From the NCBI GenBank assembly GCA_027065045.1, contig JAMOOX010000132.1, forward strand, positions 1 to 32,220: 32,220 nucleotides of DNA, given 5' to 3'. Made by a program: the position numbers and the translations under genes. Positions 23,922 through 32,123 of this stretch are shown here, in pieces. How positions within the stretch are numbered: position 1 is the first letter of the stretch; every line of letters starts with the position of its first letter. The notes under the pieces are model-generated. The model searched no databases and was not told where the DNA came from. It worked only from the letters and a program-made list of their open reading frames with translations. The stretch is from Campylobacteraceae bacterium (GTDB taxonomy: Bacteria; Campylobacterota; Campylobacteria; Campylobacterales; Sulfurovaceae).

Positions 23922-25340
23922 TTATAATCTCTGGCTATCTTTGATACTATATCTCTCTAATATCTCTTTTTTAATAGCTTTTGCTTTGACTCTATTTATT
24001 ACTACCTTAGAGCCTTTTGCACCCTCTAGTATAATAAATTTATCTTTGCTATTTTTGATAATATTTACAAAATCTTTAAAGTCTTTATACTCTTTATTAT
24101 TAATTTTATCAATTTTAAATAGTGAATAGCTATGGTCTCCTCTATTTAATTGAGTTGCTAAAACTTTTAATAAAACTACAGCCTCTTTTTTATCTTTTGT
24201 AGCCCACTCTCTTTGAGCAAGTTTTAATCTCAATAGTGATTGTTTTTTGCCATATAATAGATTTCTAGTAAGAGGACTAAATACATATCCACCTAAAATA
24301 TAATATCTTGGCATTTTATCATATTGAAATGTATTAACTAATAGATTATCGTTTGTAACATTATTTAATACTACATCTACTGTTAAAAATTTACCATCTC
24401 GTAAAATATTAATAGGAATACTCTCTCCAATTTGCTTTTGGTCAAAATAGTAAGAGTAGTAGGTAAATGCACCTTTTTCAAACTCTACTTTACCATCATT
24501 TTCTACCTTATGCCCATCTATACCTACTAATATATCACCCTCTTTGAGTTTATCATAAGCTTTTGAAACTTGGGCGATTTGAGTTATTAAGATACCAGTA
24601 GTATTGTTATCCATTTTATAATACTCTCTAATTGTTGGATTTTCCATTCTCATAGTAGTAAGTCCCAAATCTGCAAAACCATCTAGTTTTCCATCTTTTA
24701 TATCTTCTAAAAATCTCTCTATTATATCAATAGATATTAAGTATCCTACATTTTGTGCATTTGTCATACCTTGCATCACTACACCCACAATCTTACCTTT
24801 ACTAATCGCAGGTCCTCCACTATTTCCACTATTAATAGCAGCATCTATTTGAACTCCTAGAAAAACCTCTCCACTATGGACATAAGATATATGTTCTATT
24901 CGTGAGACTATACCTGTAGTAACACTTAAAGTATTCCCACCCAAAGGAAATCCATAAACTGCTACTTTTTGCTCTTTTTTAGGTCTTTTACCAAACTCTA
25001 AAGCCCTAACATTATCAAAAAATTTCTCATCAACAATCTTGATAATAGCTAAATCTACTTGATGTGATACAAACTCTACCTTAGCACGATATTTTTTGGT
25101 ATCTCCATTTCTTTTTACCTCTAAAAATGTGGTATTTGCTACAACATGAGCATTTGTCAAAATTCTATTTCCCTCAATTACTACTCCACTTCCACTAGCA
25201 CTTTGCACTCTACTATTCCATGGTGTATCATAACTTGGTGTTTTAAAAACTGTATAAATTTTTACAATAGAATCATCTACTTTAGCATAACTTATATTAC
25301 CAAAGAGTATCATAATTACTATATATTTTATTATTCTCAC
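23922..25340 (-). CDS. Deg/HtrA-type periplasmic serine protease
   Basis: 472 residues with a signal peptide (about 1-19, ending NISYAK). The trypsin-like domain carries the triad H65 (ILTNAHVVAN), D96 (HQVDLAIIKI) and S174 (NSGNSGGPAIS). A PDZ-like segment around 235-320 includes GILITQIAQVSKAYDKLKEG and DILVGIDGHKV. The C-terminal ~150 residues (YYILGGYVFSPLTRNLLYGK and on) resemble the extended tail of the plant Deg2/Deg9-like group rather than DegP, which has two standard PDZ domains. It probably degrades or checks exported proteins. It is monocistronic, divergent from the DUF438 gene. Confidence 0.88.
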   Translation of the reverse strand: MRIIKYIVIMILFGNISYAKVDDSIVKIYTVFKTPSYDTPWNSRVQSASGSGVVIEGNRILTNAHVVANTTFLEVKRNGDTKKYRAKVEFVSHQVDLAIIKIVDEKFFDNVRALEFGKRPKKEQKVAVYGFPLGGNTLSVTTGIVSRIEHISYVHSGEVFLGVQIDAAINSGNSGGPAISKGKIVGVVMQGMTNAQNVGYLISIDIIERFLEDIKDGKLDGFADLGLTTMRMENPTIREYYKMDNNTTGILITQIAQVSKAYDKLKEGDILVGIDGHKVENDGKVEFEKGAFTYYSYYFDQKQIGESIPINILRDGKFLTVDVVLNNVTNDNLLVNTFQYDKMPRYYILGGYVFSPLTRNLLYGKKQSLLRLKLAQREWATKDKKEAVVLLKVLATQLNRGDHSYSLFKIDKINNKEYKDFKDFVNIIKNSKDKFIILEGAKGSKVVINRVKAKAIKKEILERYSIKDSQRL

Positions 25341-25429
25341 AAATAATCCTTTTATTATATTTTATAAAGTATTATACTATATTATTTAAGCTAACTATAT
25401 TATACTACCAAAAAAATTAAGGCTAAAAT

Positions 25430-26404
25430 ATGAGTAAACTTTCAAACTCTCCATTTGAGGGACAATATCCGGATGGACACCCTGTACGAACATATCTTGA
25501 AGAGAACCTACTAATCCGTAGTTATATTAGAGAATTAGAGGTAGCAAACCCTATACACCACTTTGAACTTTTTAAAGAGTTATTTGCAAAATTATCCAAA
25601 GTAGAGCTTCATTTTGCTAGAAAAGAGAATCAACTTTTTCCATATTTAGAGAAGTATGGTTGGACAAGTCCATCTCAAAATATGTGGGCATTTCACGACC
25701 AAATTAGAGAAGAGATAAAAGAGGTCAAAAAGTTAATAGCAGATGAGAATATGGAACAGATAATATATGCTTCTCAAAGAGTTTTTAATTCACTAGAACA
25801 TATTATGCAAGTAGAAGAGGGTAGATTATTACCAAATGCTATGAGTATGCTAAGCCAAGATGATTGGAAAGAGTTTTATGAGGGAGATAAAGAGATTGGT
25901 TGGATGTTTGATACACCCCCTACTCAATACCCAGCACCAGAGTATATTCACCCAAGTCAAGATACCAAAAAGAAAAAATTACCATTTGATATAGATGATA
26001 AGATTCACTATGATGAGGGTTATCTTACTCCTGCACAAGTAAATTCAATTTTTAGAATACTACCAGTTGATATTACCTATGTAAATGAAAATGACCAAGT
26101 AGTATTTTATAATCGTGGAGATGATAGAGTTTTCCCTAGAAGTGCAGGAATTATAGGAAGAGAGGTAAAGTTTTGCCACCCTCCAAAATCAGTTGACCAA
26201 GTACTAAGAATATTAGAAGAGTTCAAAGCAGGAAGACAAGATAAAGCAGAATTTTGGATAGAATTTAAAGGTCAATTTGTACATATTCAATATTTTGCTG
26301 TAAGAGATGAAGATGGGACTTATAGAGGAGTAATAGAGATGAGTCAAGATGTAACTCATATCCGTTCACTAAAAGGACAACAAAGACTTTTGGATTGGGA
26401 GTAG
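25430..26404 (+). CDS. Hemerythrin-PAS protein (DUF438 domain)
   Basis: 324 residues. The N-terminal ~150 residues form a hemerythrin-like four-helix bundle with HFELFKELFAKL, ELHFARKENQLFPYLEKYGW, FHDQIREEIKEV and LEHIMQVEEGRLLP, holding the His/Glu pattern for a di-iron site. From about 200 a PAS-like domain (FRILPVDITYVNENDQVVFY, then NRGDDRVFPRSAGIIGREV, KFCHPPKSVDQV) matches the DUF438 group. There is no output domain; it ends LKGQQRLLDWE. A cytoplasmic sensor of O2 or NO is plausible; its partner is unknown. AAGG precedes the ATG. Confidence 0.87.
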   Translation: MSKLSNSPFEGQYPDGHPVRTYLEENLLIRSYIRELEVANPIHHFELFKELFAKLSKVELHFARKENQLFPYLEKYGWTSPSQNMWAFHDQIREEIKEVKKLIADENMEQIIYASQRVFNSLEHIMQVEEGRLLPNAMSMLSQDDWKEFYEGDKEIGWMFDTPPTQYPAPEYIHPSQDTKKKKLPFDIDDKIHYDEGYLTPAQVNSIFRILPVDITYVNENDQVVFYNRGDDRVFPRSAGIIGREVKFCHPPKSVDQVLRILEEFKAGRQDKAEFWIEFKGQFVHIQYFAVRDEDGTYRGVIEMSQDVTHIRSLKGQQRLLDWE

Positions 26405-26420
26405 AAAAAATTATAAATTT

Positions 26421-26485
26421 GTAGGGTGGGTGAAACCCACCGTTTAATGATTATCTTCATTTTTGGTGGGTTTTACCCACCCTAC
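26421..26485. repeat. Inverted doublet of GTAGGGTGGGT hairpin repeats
   Basis: Unit one (26421-26441): head GTAGGGTGGGTG and end ACCCACC. Unit two (26464-26485) is the same in reverse: TGGTGGGT and ACCCACCCTAC. Twenty-two bases separate them. The two can fold separately or as one long hairpin of about 21 paired bases. The layout is that of REPIN-type elements. It fills the space between the DUF438 gene and folE. Confidence 0.85.
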
Positions 26486-26566
26486 GATTTTATGTGTAAC
26501 ATCAGTAAACAAGATACTTTTAGAAAAAAAAGATAAAATTCATTTATAAAAATTGATAGGATATAT

Positions 26567-27139
26567 ATGAACAAAGAGTTTGAAAATGCCGTTACAAAAA
26601 TATTAGAACTTGTTGGAGAAGACCCAAATAGAGAGGGATTAATCAAAACACCATCAAGAGTAGCTAAATCATTTGAGTTTTTAACACAAGGTTATCATCA
26701 AGACCCACAAGAGGTGCTAAATAATGCTCTCTTTAGTAGTAGTAATGATGAGATGGTAGTAGTAAGAGATATAGAGTTTTACTCTATGTGCGAACATCAT
26801 ATATTACCAATTATAGGTAGAGTCCATGTAGCATATATTCCTGATGGCAAGGTGGTAGGATTATCCAAGATACCAAGAGTAGTAAATATATTTGCTAGAC
26901 GACTACAAATCCAAGAACAGATGACAGAACAAATCGCAGATGCAATAAATAGTACAATCAACCCAAAAGGTGTAGCCGTTGTAGTAGATGCAAGACACAT
27001 GTGTATGGAGATGAGAGGAGTAGAGAAGATAAACTCTACTACTGTAAGTTCAGCTTTAAGAGGACTATTTAAGAGTGATAATAGGACAAGAAAAGAGTTT
27101 TTTGATATTATAAATAGTCCACAAGGGAAGAATTATTAA
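26567..27139 (+). CDS. folE: GTP cyclohydrolase I
   Basis: Opens the imidazole ring of GTP to give dihydroneopterin triphosphate, the first step to folate. It has 190 residues, normal for type I. The zinc ligands are C75 and H78 (SMCEHHILP) and C146 ([11 protein letters not shown]). The substrate region [21 protein letters not shown] (85-105) and [14 protein letters not shown] are the family hallmarks. The stop overlaps the apparent ATT start of the flavoprotein gene (ATTAA). Confidence 0.97.
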   Translation: MNKEFENAVTKILELVGEDPNREGLIKTPSRVAKSFEFLTQGYHQDPQEVLNNALFSSSNDEMVVVRDIEFYSMCEHHILPIIGRVHVAYIPDGKVVGLSKIPRVVNIFARRLQIQEQMTEQIADAINSTINPKGVAVVVDARHMCMEMRGVEKINSTTVSSALRGLFKSDNRTRKEFFDIINSPQGKNY

Positions 27140-28301
27140 AATTATAATTATAGGAGGAGGGGCTAGTGGGTTATTAGCCTCAATTCTACTTGCCCAAAAA
27201 GGTGAGAGAGTCTTAATATTAGAGAAAAATAGCAAAGTTGGTAAAAAACTACTTATTACTGGAAATGGAAGATGTAATATAACCAATAGAGATATAGATA
27301 TTAAATATTTTCACTCTGATAATATGGATTTTGTATCTCAAACTTTAATTGGATTTGATAGAGTTAAATCTATATTAGAGGAGTTAGGGATTAAGCTTAC
27401 TCAAAATAGTGATGGTAAAGTATATCCCATGAGTAGAGAGGCTAAAAGTGTAGTAGAGATTTTATTATATGAAGCACTTAATTTAAAAGTAGAGATACTT
27501 TATAATCAAGATGTTAAGAATATATCAAAAGATAGAGATTTTATAATCCAAACTTCTAGCAATAGCTTTAAAACATCAAAGCTAATTATAGCATCAGGAA
27601 GTAGTGTCTATCCACAATTAGGAGCATCTAATATAGGATTGGATATTGCTTCTTCATTTAAGCATAATATTATTCCTACCTCACCATCATTAGTCCAACT
27701 CACCACCCCAAACCCAATAAAATCATTATCAGGATATAGACAAAAAGCCAAAGTTAAACTTATATCTAATGGGACAACTATTCAAGAGGTATCAGGGGAT
27801 GTCCTATTTACCAATTATGGTATTTCAGGACTTGCTATACTTGATATTAGCTATTTAGTGGCTAAAGGGTTAAATAACTATGAGTATATAGAACTTTCTA
27901 TTAATCTATTAGAAGATTTAAAGACTCTCTCAATAAATAAAAGTAGTAATAAACCATCAAAACTTTGGCTAAGTGGATTTATAAATCAAAAATTAGCTCA
28001 AATTATATTATCTCAAAACTCTCTATTAGATAAAAAAGAGAAAGATATAAATACCAAAGATATAAAAAAGATAATATACTCCCTAAAAAACTTTAGATTA
28101 GAGATAGATGGTACAAGAGGAGAAAAAGGGGCTGAGGTAATGGCAGGAGGAATAGATACAAGAGAGCTTAACTATAATATGAGTTCTAAATTGGTTGATA
28201 ATCTATATTTTATAGGTGAAGTAGTAGATGTAGTTGGAGATAGAGGAGGATATAATTTACACTGGGCTTGGAGTAGTGCTTTAAGATTAGTAGATATATA
28301 A
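27135..28301 (+). CDS. HI0933-type NAD(P)/FAD-dependent flavoprotein, apparent ATT start
   Basis: 388 residues from ATT at 27135. The FAD-binding loop [20 protein letters not shown] (2-21), the ILEKN turn, [16 protein letters not shown] (36-51) and the C-terminal [20 protein letters not shown] are the hallmarks of this flavoprotein family (BaiN/HI0933). The first in-frame ATG (27324) is 63 residues in, past the FAD loop, and no GTG or TTG lies before it; a TAA at 27111 closes the frame upstream. ATT at 27135, six bases after AAGGGA, gives the expected M-K-I-I-I start. Redox substrate unknown. The gene is coupled to folE. Confidence 0.85.
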   Translation: MKIIIIGGGASGLLASILLAQKGERVLILEKNSKVGKKLLITGNGRCNITNRDIDIKYFHSDNMDFVSQTLIGFDRVKSILEELGIKLTQNSDGKVYPMSREAKSVVEILLYEALNLKVEILYNQDVKNISKDRDFIIQTSSNSFKTSKLIIASGSSVYPQLGASNIGLDIASSFKHNIIPTSPSLVQLTTPNPIKSLSGYRQKAKVKLISNGTTIQEVSGDVLFTNYGISGLAILDISYLVAKGLNNYEYIELSINLLEDLKTLSINKSSNKPSKLWLSGFINQKLAQIILSQNSLLDKKEKDINTKDIKKIIYSLKNFRLEIDGTRGEKGAEVMAGGIDTRELNYNMSSKLVDNLYFIGEVVDVVGDRGGYNLHWAWSSALRLVDI

Positions 28302-28332
28302 ATCATTAAAAATATTTTATTTAAAATAATCT

Positions 28333-28358
28333 GTAGGGTGCTTTCCCCTGAAAGCACC
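28333..28358 (+). repeat. GTAGGGTG hairpin repeat
   Basis: Head GTAGGGTG, arms GTGCTTTC and GAAAGCAC around CCCT, then CC. The arms differ from the copies at 10679 and 11395 (GTGTTGTC type) yet remain paired. It lies between converging genes and may terminate transcription. Confidence 0.8.
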
Positions 28359-28373
28359 AATTAAGAATATAAT

Positions 28374-28841
28374 TTAATTATTTTTAATACACTCTTTTGT
28401 TGATTTAATTATAAAATCTTTAATTTCTTTATTTGGATTATTTAATATAGTTTCATCTAAATTATATTTATTATCCACTTTATTATATAAACATTGACAT
28501 TGAGATTTTGATTGTAATTGTTCATGACATTGAGCAATAAAAGCAACTTCTATTTTATTTGAGAAAAGATTAACAGATATACCTACCCCAATCCAAGCAC
28601 CCAAAAGAAATCCTACATATTTATATATTGTGCTACCATAATCAATACCAATAGCACTAGAAAACCAATCAAAAAATAAACCTATATATCTTCCTATTAT
28701 GGCAAATGGAGTTCCTATAATAATACTTACAAAGAAAATCATAATATTTGATGCTAATCCTGTTCCTGTATTTCCAAAAATAATTGTTAATATAACTATA
28801 ACTGCTGTTATTAGTGTTGATTCTAATAATGTATCTTTCAT
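28374..28841 (-). CDS. Membrane protein with cysteine-rich tail, unknown function
   Basis: 155 residues. Three hydrophobic segments (about 7-23, 29-50 and 73-90) rich in Gly and Ile (VIVILTIIFGNTGTGL, IGTPFAIIGRYIGLFF, YVGFLLGAWIGVGISV) are followed by a soluble tail of ~60 residues. The tail contains the motif CHEQLQSKSQCQCLYNKVDN, a C-x12-CxC pattern also seen in the tails of various small exported proteins, and a last Cys four residues from the end. No family is recognised. It is divergent from an XRE regulator with two shared operator-like sites, so it is likely the regulated partner. Confidence 0.7.
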   Translation of the reverse strand: MKDTLLESTLITAVIVILTIIFGNTGTGLASNIMIFFVSIIIGTPFAIIGRYIGLFFDWFSSAIGIDYGSTIYKYVGFLLGAWIGVGISVNLFSNKIEVAFIAQCHEQLQSKSQCQCLYNKVDNKYNLDETILNNPNKEIKDFIIKSTKECIKNN

Positions 28842-28869
28842 AATTTATATCTCCTTAAAAGATTAGTTT

Positions 28870-28937
28870 AACACCTTATAGAGTGTTGCTATTAAAATAA
28901 TATAGTAATACAATTTAAAGAAACCTTATAGGGTGTT
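28870..28937. promoter_or_regulatory. Two operator-like sites between the membrane-protein and XRE genes
   Basis: AACACCTTATAGAGTGTT (28870-28887) and AAACCTTATAGGGTGTT (28921-28937) are near-identical, each close to palindromic. They are 33 bases apart (about five helical turns centre to centre) in the 91-base gap between divergent genes. The second overlaps the GTG start assigned to the regulator. They are most simply binding sites for the XRE protein itself. Confidence 0.7.
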
Positions 28938-29193
28938 AAATAATTTGAAAATAATAGATTTTGATGATGATTCTTTAGAAAATTTTTATAAATTAATAAG
29001 TTCTAATATAATAAGAATTAGAAAAGATAAAAAAATATCACAATTAAAGTTAGCCAATGCGATAGGGCATCAAAATGCCACTTTTTTAGGAAAAGCTGAA
29101 CTTTTGGCAGAAAATAAACACTTTAATCTTGAACATTTACATAAAATATCAAAAGTATTAGATATAGATATTTGTGAATTTTTAAAGCCTTAA
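28933..29193 (+). CDS. XRE-family helix-turn-helix regulator
   Basis: 86 residues from GTG. The helix-turn-helix domain spans about 20-84: NIIRIRKDKKISQLKLANAI then GHQNATFLGKAELL and LEHLHKISKVLDIDICEFLK. It is probably a repressor acting on the two operator-like sites upstream. An alternative TTG start at 28945 (KIIDFDDDS) has AGGGTG nine bases ahead; with it the second operator would lie in the leader. It is in an accessory stretch next to VapBC. Confidence 0.78.
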   Translation: MLNNLKIIDFDDDSLENFYKLISSNIIRIRKDKKISQLKLANAIGHQNATFLGKAELLAENKHFNLEHLHKISKVLDIDICEFLKP

Positions 29194-29226
29194 ATATATT
29201 ATAGTAATATTTTTTGATTATTTTAG

Positions 29227-29252
29227 TTATAATATTGTTAATAATATTATAA
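29227..29252. promoter_or_regulatory. Palindromic operator of the VapBC-like pair
   Basis: Ten-base perfect arms TTATAATATT and AATATTATAA around GTTAAT, 14 bases before the antitoxin start and followed by AAGGAG. It overlaps likely -10 sequences, the usual place for autoregulation by a toxin-antitoxin complex. Confidence 0.68.
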
Positions 29253-29266
29253 ACAAGGAGTATCAG

Positions 29267-29566
29267 ATGTTACAATTAAAGATAAATAATCCTCAAATAG
29301 AGACTATTTTTGAAACAAAATTTCACTCTAATCAAGAGAAATTTATAGAGTTTATTGTTGATTTTATAGAAAATAATAAAAAAGTAGTAGATAGATATTT
29401 TGATAAAAAAAGTAAATCTAAAATTAAATATAAAAGATTAAATCCAATGGAAAATTACTATACTTTATCTATTGATGAAAATCAGGTAGAGATGACAAAT
29501 CCATTTGAGAATATAGAAAATTCTGTAGATTTTGCTAAAAAGTTACGAGAAGAGTCTTATAGATGA
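29267..29566 (+). CDS. Antitoxin of a VapBC-like pair
   Basis: 99 residues with no strong family match visible. The N-terminal half (LQLKINNPQIETIFETKF, then NQEKFIEFIVDFIENNK) looks like a short strand plus helices, and the C-terminal half (SVDFAKKLREESYR) like a toxin-binding tail. Its stop overlaps the toxin start by four bases (ATGA), the standard antitoxin-first order. AAGGAG and a palindrome precede it. The call as antitoxin rests on position. Confidence 0.72.
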   Translation: MLQLKINNPQIETIFETKFHSNQEKFIEFIVDFIENNKKVVDRYFDKKSKSKIKYKRLNPMENYYTLSIDENQVEMTNPFENIENSVDFAKKLREESYR

Positions 29567-29922
29567 TATTTCTTGATACTAATATTTTAATAGAATATTT
29601 AAAGGGTAATAGAGATATTCTAAGAGATTATAATTTAGAAGAGTTATTTATTAGTGATATTGTTATAATGGAGTTATATCAAGGAGCAAGAAATAGAAGT
29701 GATTTAAATTTTATAGCTAAAGAGATTTCTATTTTTAAGATTTTAAAAACAAATGATGAGATTATAAAGTTAGCTACTATTTTGGTTAAAGAATATAATT
29801 TATCACATAATATGAAAATGATGGATGCTATTATTGCTTCTACTTCAATGGTTTATAATATTAAACTTATGACTCTTAATAGAAAAGATTTTATATATTT
29901 AACAGAAATAGAATTGGTGTAA
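29563..29922 (+). CDS. vapC: PIN-domain ribonuclease toxin, VapC family
   Basis: 119 residues, a full PIN domain. Acidic metal-binding residues are D5 (IFLDTNILIEYLKG), E37 (IVIMELYQGARN), D88 (HNMKMMDAIIAST) and D109 (MTLNRKDF). Such toxins cut tRNA or rRNA and are held in check by the paired antitoxin. It is intact and probably active when freed. bioF follows 10 bases after it without a visible ribosome site. Confidence 0.88.
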   Translation: MIFLDTNILIEYLKGNRDILRDYNLEELFISDIVIMELYQGARNRSDLNFIAKEISIFKILKTNDEIIKLATILVKEYNLSHNMKMMDAIIASTSMVYNIKLMTLNRKDFIYLTEIELV

Positions 29923-29932
29923 AAGTCAAATA

Positions 29933-31027
29933 ATGTATAAATCATCACTAAAAGCAATTCAAAAATCAGGTAGATTTAGAGAGAGAAGAGTATATAATCC
30001 AAATTTAATAGATTTTGCCTCTAATGATTATTTGGGATTAGCCTCTAAGTATAAACTATTAGATAAAGCTATTAAACTAATCAAAAATTATAACTCTTAT
30101 GCCCCAAAATCTTCTATGCTTGTAAATGGATATCACCCTATACATAAACTATTTGAAGATAGATTATTAGAGTTACAAAGCTTTGAGAACTCTATTGTAG
30201 TTGGTAGTGGATTTTTGGCAAATATATCTTTGATAGAATCACTTGTAAGAAAAAATGATATACTTTTTATTGATGAGGAGTATCATGCTTCAGGGATTTT
30301 GGCTACTAAACTTATACCTAATAGAGTGGTATATTTTAAGCATAATAACCCACAAGATTTAGAAGATAAATTAAAGAGTTATAAATATAATCGCTCATTA
30401 ATTGCCGTAGAGGGTGTATATTCTATGAGTGGAAATATATGTAATAGAGATATTATAGATATTGCCAATAGATATAATTCTATATTGATAATGGACGAAG
30501 CACATAGTAGTGGAGTAATAGGAAAAAATCTACTTGGGATTTTTGATTATTATAATCTACCTATTAGAGAGAATTATATTAAAATGGGAACACTTGGCAA
30601 GGCTTATGGGAGTTATGGGGCGTATATATTAGCATCAAATGAGATTATAAGTTTCTTGGAAAATAGAGCTAAACCTATAATATACTCTACTGCTCCATCA
30701 ATATTAGATATAGCCTTAGCATTAATTAATTTAGATTATATTCATCAAAATAGAGCTAAATTATCAAAAAAAATTAAAAATAGACATAAAATTATCAAAG
30801 ATATATTAGATATAGATATAAAATCTCTAATTCTACCTATACCTCAAAATAGTAATCAAGATACAATAGATACTCAAAAGTTATTAATAGATAGAGGTTA
30901 TATTGTTGGAGCTATTAGACAACCTACTGTTCAAAAACCAATTTTAAGAGTTATACCACAAATAGGAAGTAGCAAAAAGGATTTGATAGAGATATTAAAA
31001 ATAATAAGCTATAATAACTCAAAATAA
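29933..31027 (+). CDS. bioF: 8-amino-7-oxononanoate synthase
   Basis: A PLP enzyme of biotin synthesis, joining pimeloyl thioester and alanine. It has 364 residues. Family motifs are FASNDYLGLA (28-37), the substrate loop SSMLVNGYHPIHKLFE (60-75), EGVYSMSGNICN (160-171), DEAHSSGVIG (188-197), and the PLP lysine K223 in MGTLGKAYGSYGAYI. Other alpha-oxoamine synthases (2-amino-3-ketobutyrate CoA ligase) are related, but the length and motifs favour BioF. The other biotin genes are not in the window. It is placed directly after vapC with only weak translation signals. Confidence 0.9.
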   Translation: MYKSSLKAIQKSGRFRERRVYNPNLIDFASNDYLGLASKYKLLDKAIKLIKNYNSYAPKSSMLVNGYHPIHKLFEDRLLELQSFENSIVVGSGFLANISLIESLVRKNDILFIDEEYHASGILATKLIPNRVVYFKHNNPQDLEDKLKSYKYNRSLIAVEGVYSMSGNICNRDIIDIANRYNSILIMDEAHSSGVIGKNLLGIFDYYNLPIRENYIKMGTLGKAYGSYGAYILASNEIISFLENRAKPIIYSTAPSILDIALALINLDYIHQNRAKLSKKIKNRHKIIKDILDIDIKSLILPIPQNSNQDTIDTQKLLIDRGYIVGAIRQPTVQKPILRVIPQIGSSKKDLIEILKIISYNNSK

Positions 31028-31051
31028 AAAATTTGAGTTAAAAGAGTTTTA

Positions 31052-32056
31052 ATGGCAAAAAGTCTAATTGAAAAACCTCCATTTAAGTTTGAGTATCAAC
31101 TCTATAATACACAAGATAATTTAGAGTATCTACAAAAGTATAGAGATGTAGATAAAAAGGGTAGATATTTATATTGGGATAAATTTAAATATCGTGTAGA
31201 TAAGGGTGATGATGTCAAAAGGGCTTGGTGGGCTACAAAGTTTGTACGATTTTCTAAATCTAAACCTATAGATTATAGAGATAAGAGTGGGGATATATTT
31301 ATATTTTGTATTCCTGATACACTTCAAGCTAAATTATATAAAATATCTCATTTAGCATCACAAGGGATAGTCCCATATAACTCAATTAAAAAGCACTATT
31401 TAATATCATCTCTAATGATGGAAGAGGCTATTAGTAGCTCTCAATTAGAGGGGGTATCAACTACACGAAAAGTTGCTAATTTTATTCATCCTATTATCAA
31501 AGCTATTATATTACATTTTATGATAGCTTATGAACATCCATTTGCAGATGGCAATGGTAGAACGGCAAGAGCTATATTTTATTGGTATATGCTCAAAAGT
31601 GGATATGATTATTTTGAGTATGTATCTATTAGCAAACTACTCAAAAAAGCACCCAAACAGTATGGATTATCATTTTTATATAGTGAGATTGATAATAATG
31701 ATTTGACATATTTTATAGACTATCAACTTGATATTATACTTAGGGCTATTGATGAGCTATTGAGCTATTTAGAAGAGAAGAGTAGAGAGTTTCAAGAGCT
31801 TAATATAGTTTTAGATAACTCTTCTATTGGTAACTCTCTAAATTTTATAGAAAAAGATATTCTAAAAAAAGCTATTAAACATCCAGCTAGAATATTTACT
31901 GCCAAAGAGATAGCAAATAGCTATAATAAATCTTTAAATAGTGCAAGAAAATATCTAAATCAACTTGTAGAGCTTAAGGTTCTTGCTATTATTAAAAATG
32001 GTAGAACTAAAGAGTATATTGCGTTATCTGATATATTAGAGAAGTTGAAGAGGTAG
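31052..32056 (+). CDS. Fic-domain protein with a missing central segment
   Basis: 334 residues. N-terminal domain (about 1-120), then the inhibitory helix EEAISSSQLEGVSTTRK (S128-S130, E133, G134). Catalytic motif HPFADGNGRTAR (162-173) transfers AMP or another phosphate group in active members. Then FYWYMLKSGYDYFEYVSISK and a C-terminal winged helix (ARIFTAKEIANSYNKSLNSA). In related proteins ~90-110 residues, including the substrate-positioning flap, separate the inhibitory Glu from the catalytic His; here only 28 residues do. The frame is intact. It is either a deletion derivative or a divergent compact form; activity is uncertain. Confidence 0.82.
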   Translation: MAKSLIEKPPFKFEYQLYNTQDNLEYLQKYRDVDKKGRYLYWDKFKYRVDKGDDVKRAWWATKFVRFSKSKPIDYRDKSGDIFIFCIPDTLQAKLYKISHLASQGIVPYNSIKKHYLISSLMMEEAISSSQLEGVSTTRKVANFIHPIIKAIILHFMIAYEHPFADGNGRTARAIFYWYMLKSGYDYFEYVSISKLLKKAPKQYGLSFLYSEIDNNDLTYFIDYQLDIILRAIDELLSYLEEKSREFQELNIVLDNSSIGNSLNFIEKDILKKAIKHPARIFTAKEIANSYNKSLNSARKYLNQLVELKVLAIIKNGRTKEYIALSDILEKLKR

Positions 32057-32097
32057 TAATTGAAGATTGTAATTATATTTATTTAACTCCATTATGT

Positions 32098-32103
32098 TAT
32101 AAT
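32098..32103 (+). promoter_or_regulatory. Likely -10 box of the Rpn-type gene
   Basis: TATAAT preceded by TG one base away (TGTTATAAT), 20 bases before the start; no -35 box is visible. AAAAGGAAAAG gives the ribosome site. Confidence 0.5.
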
Positions 32104-32123
32104 AAATTCAAAAAGGAAAAGAT

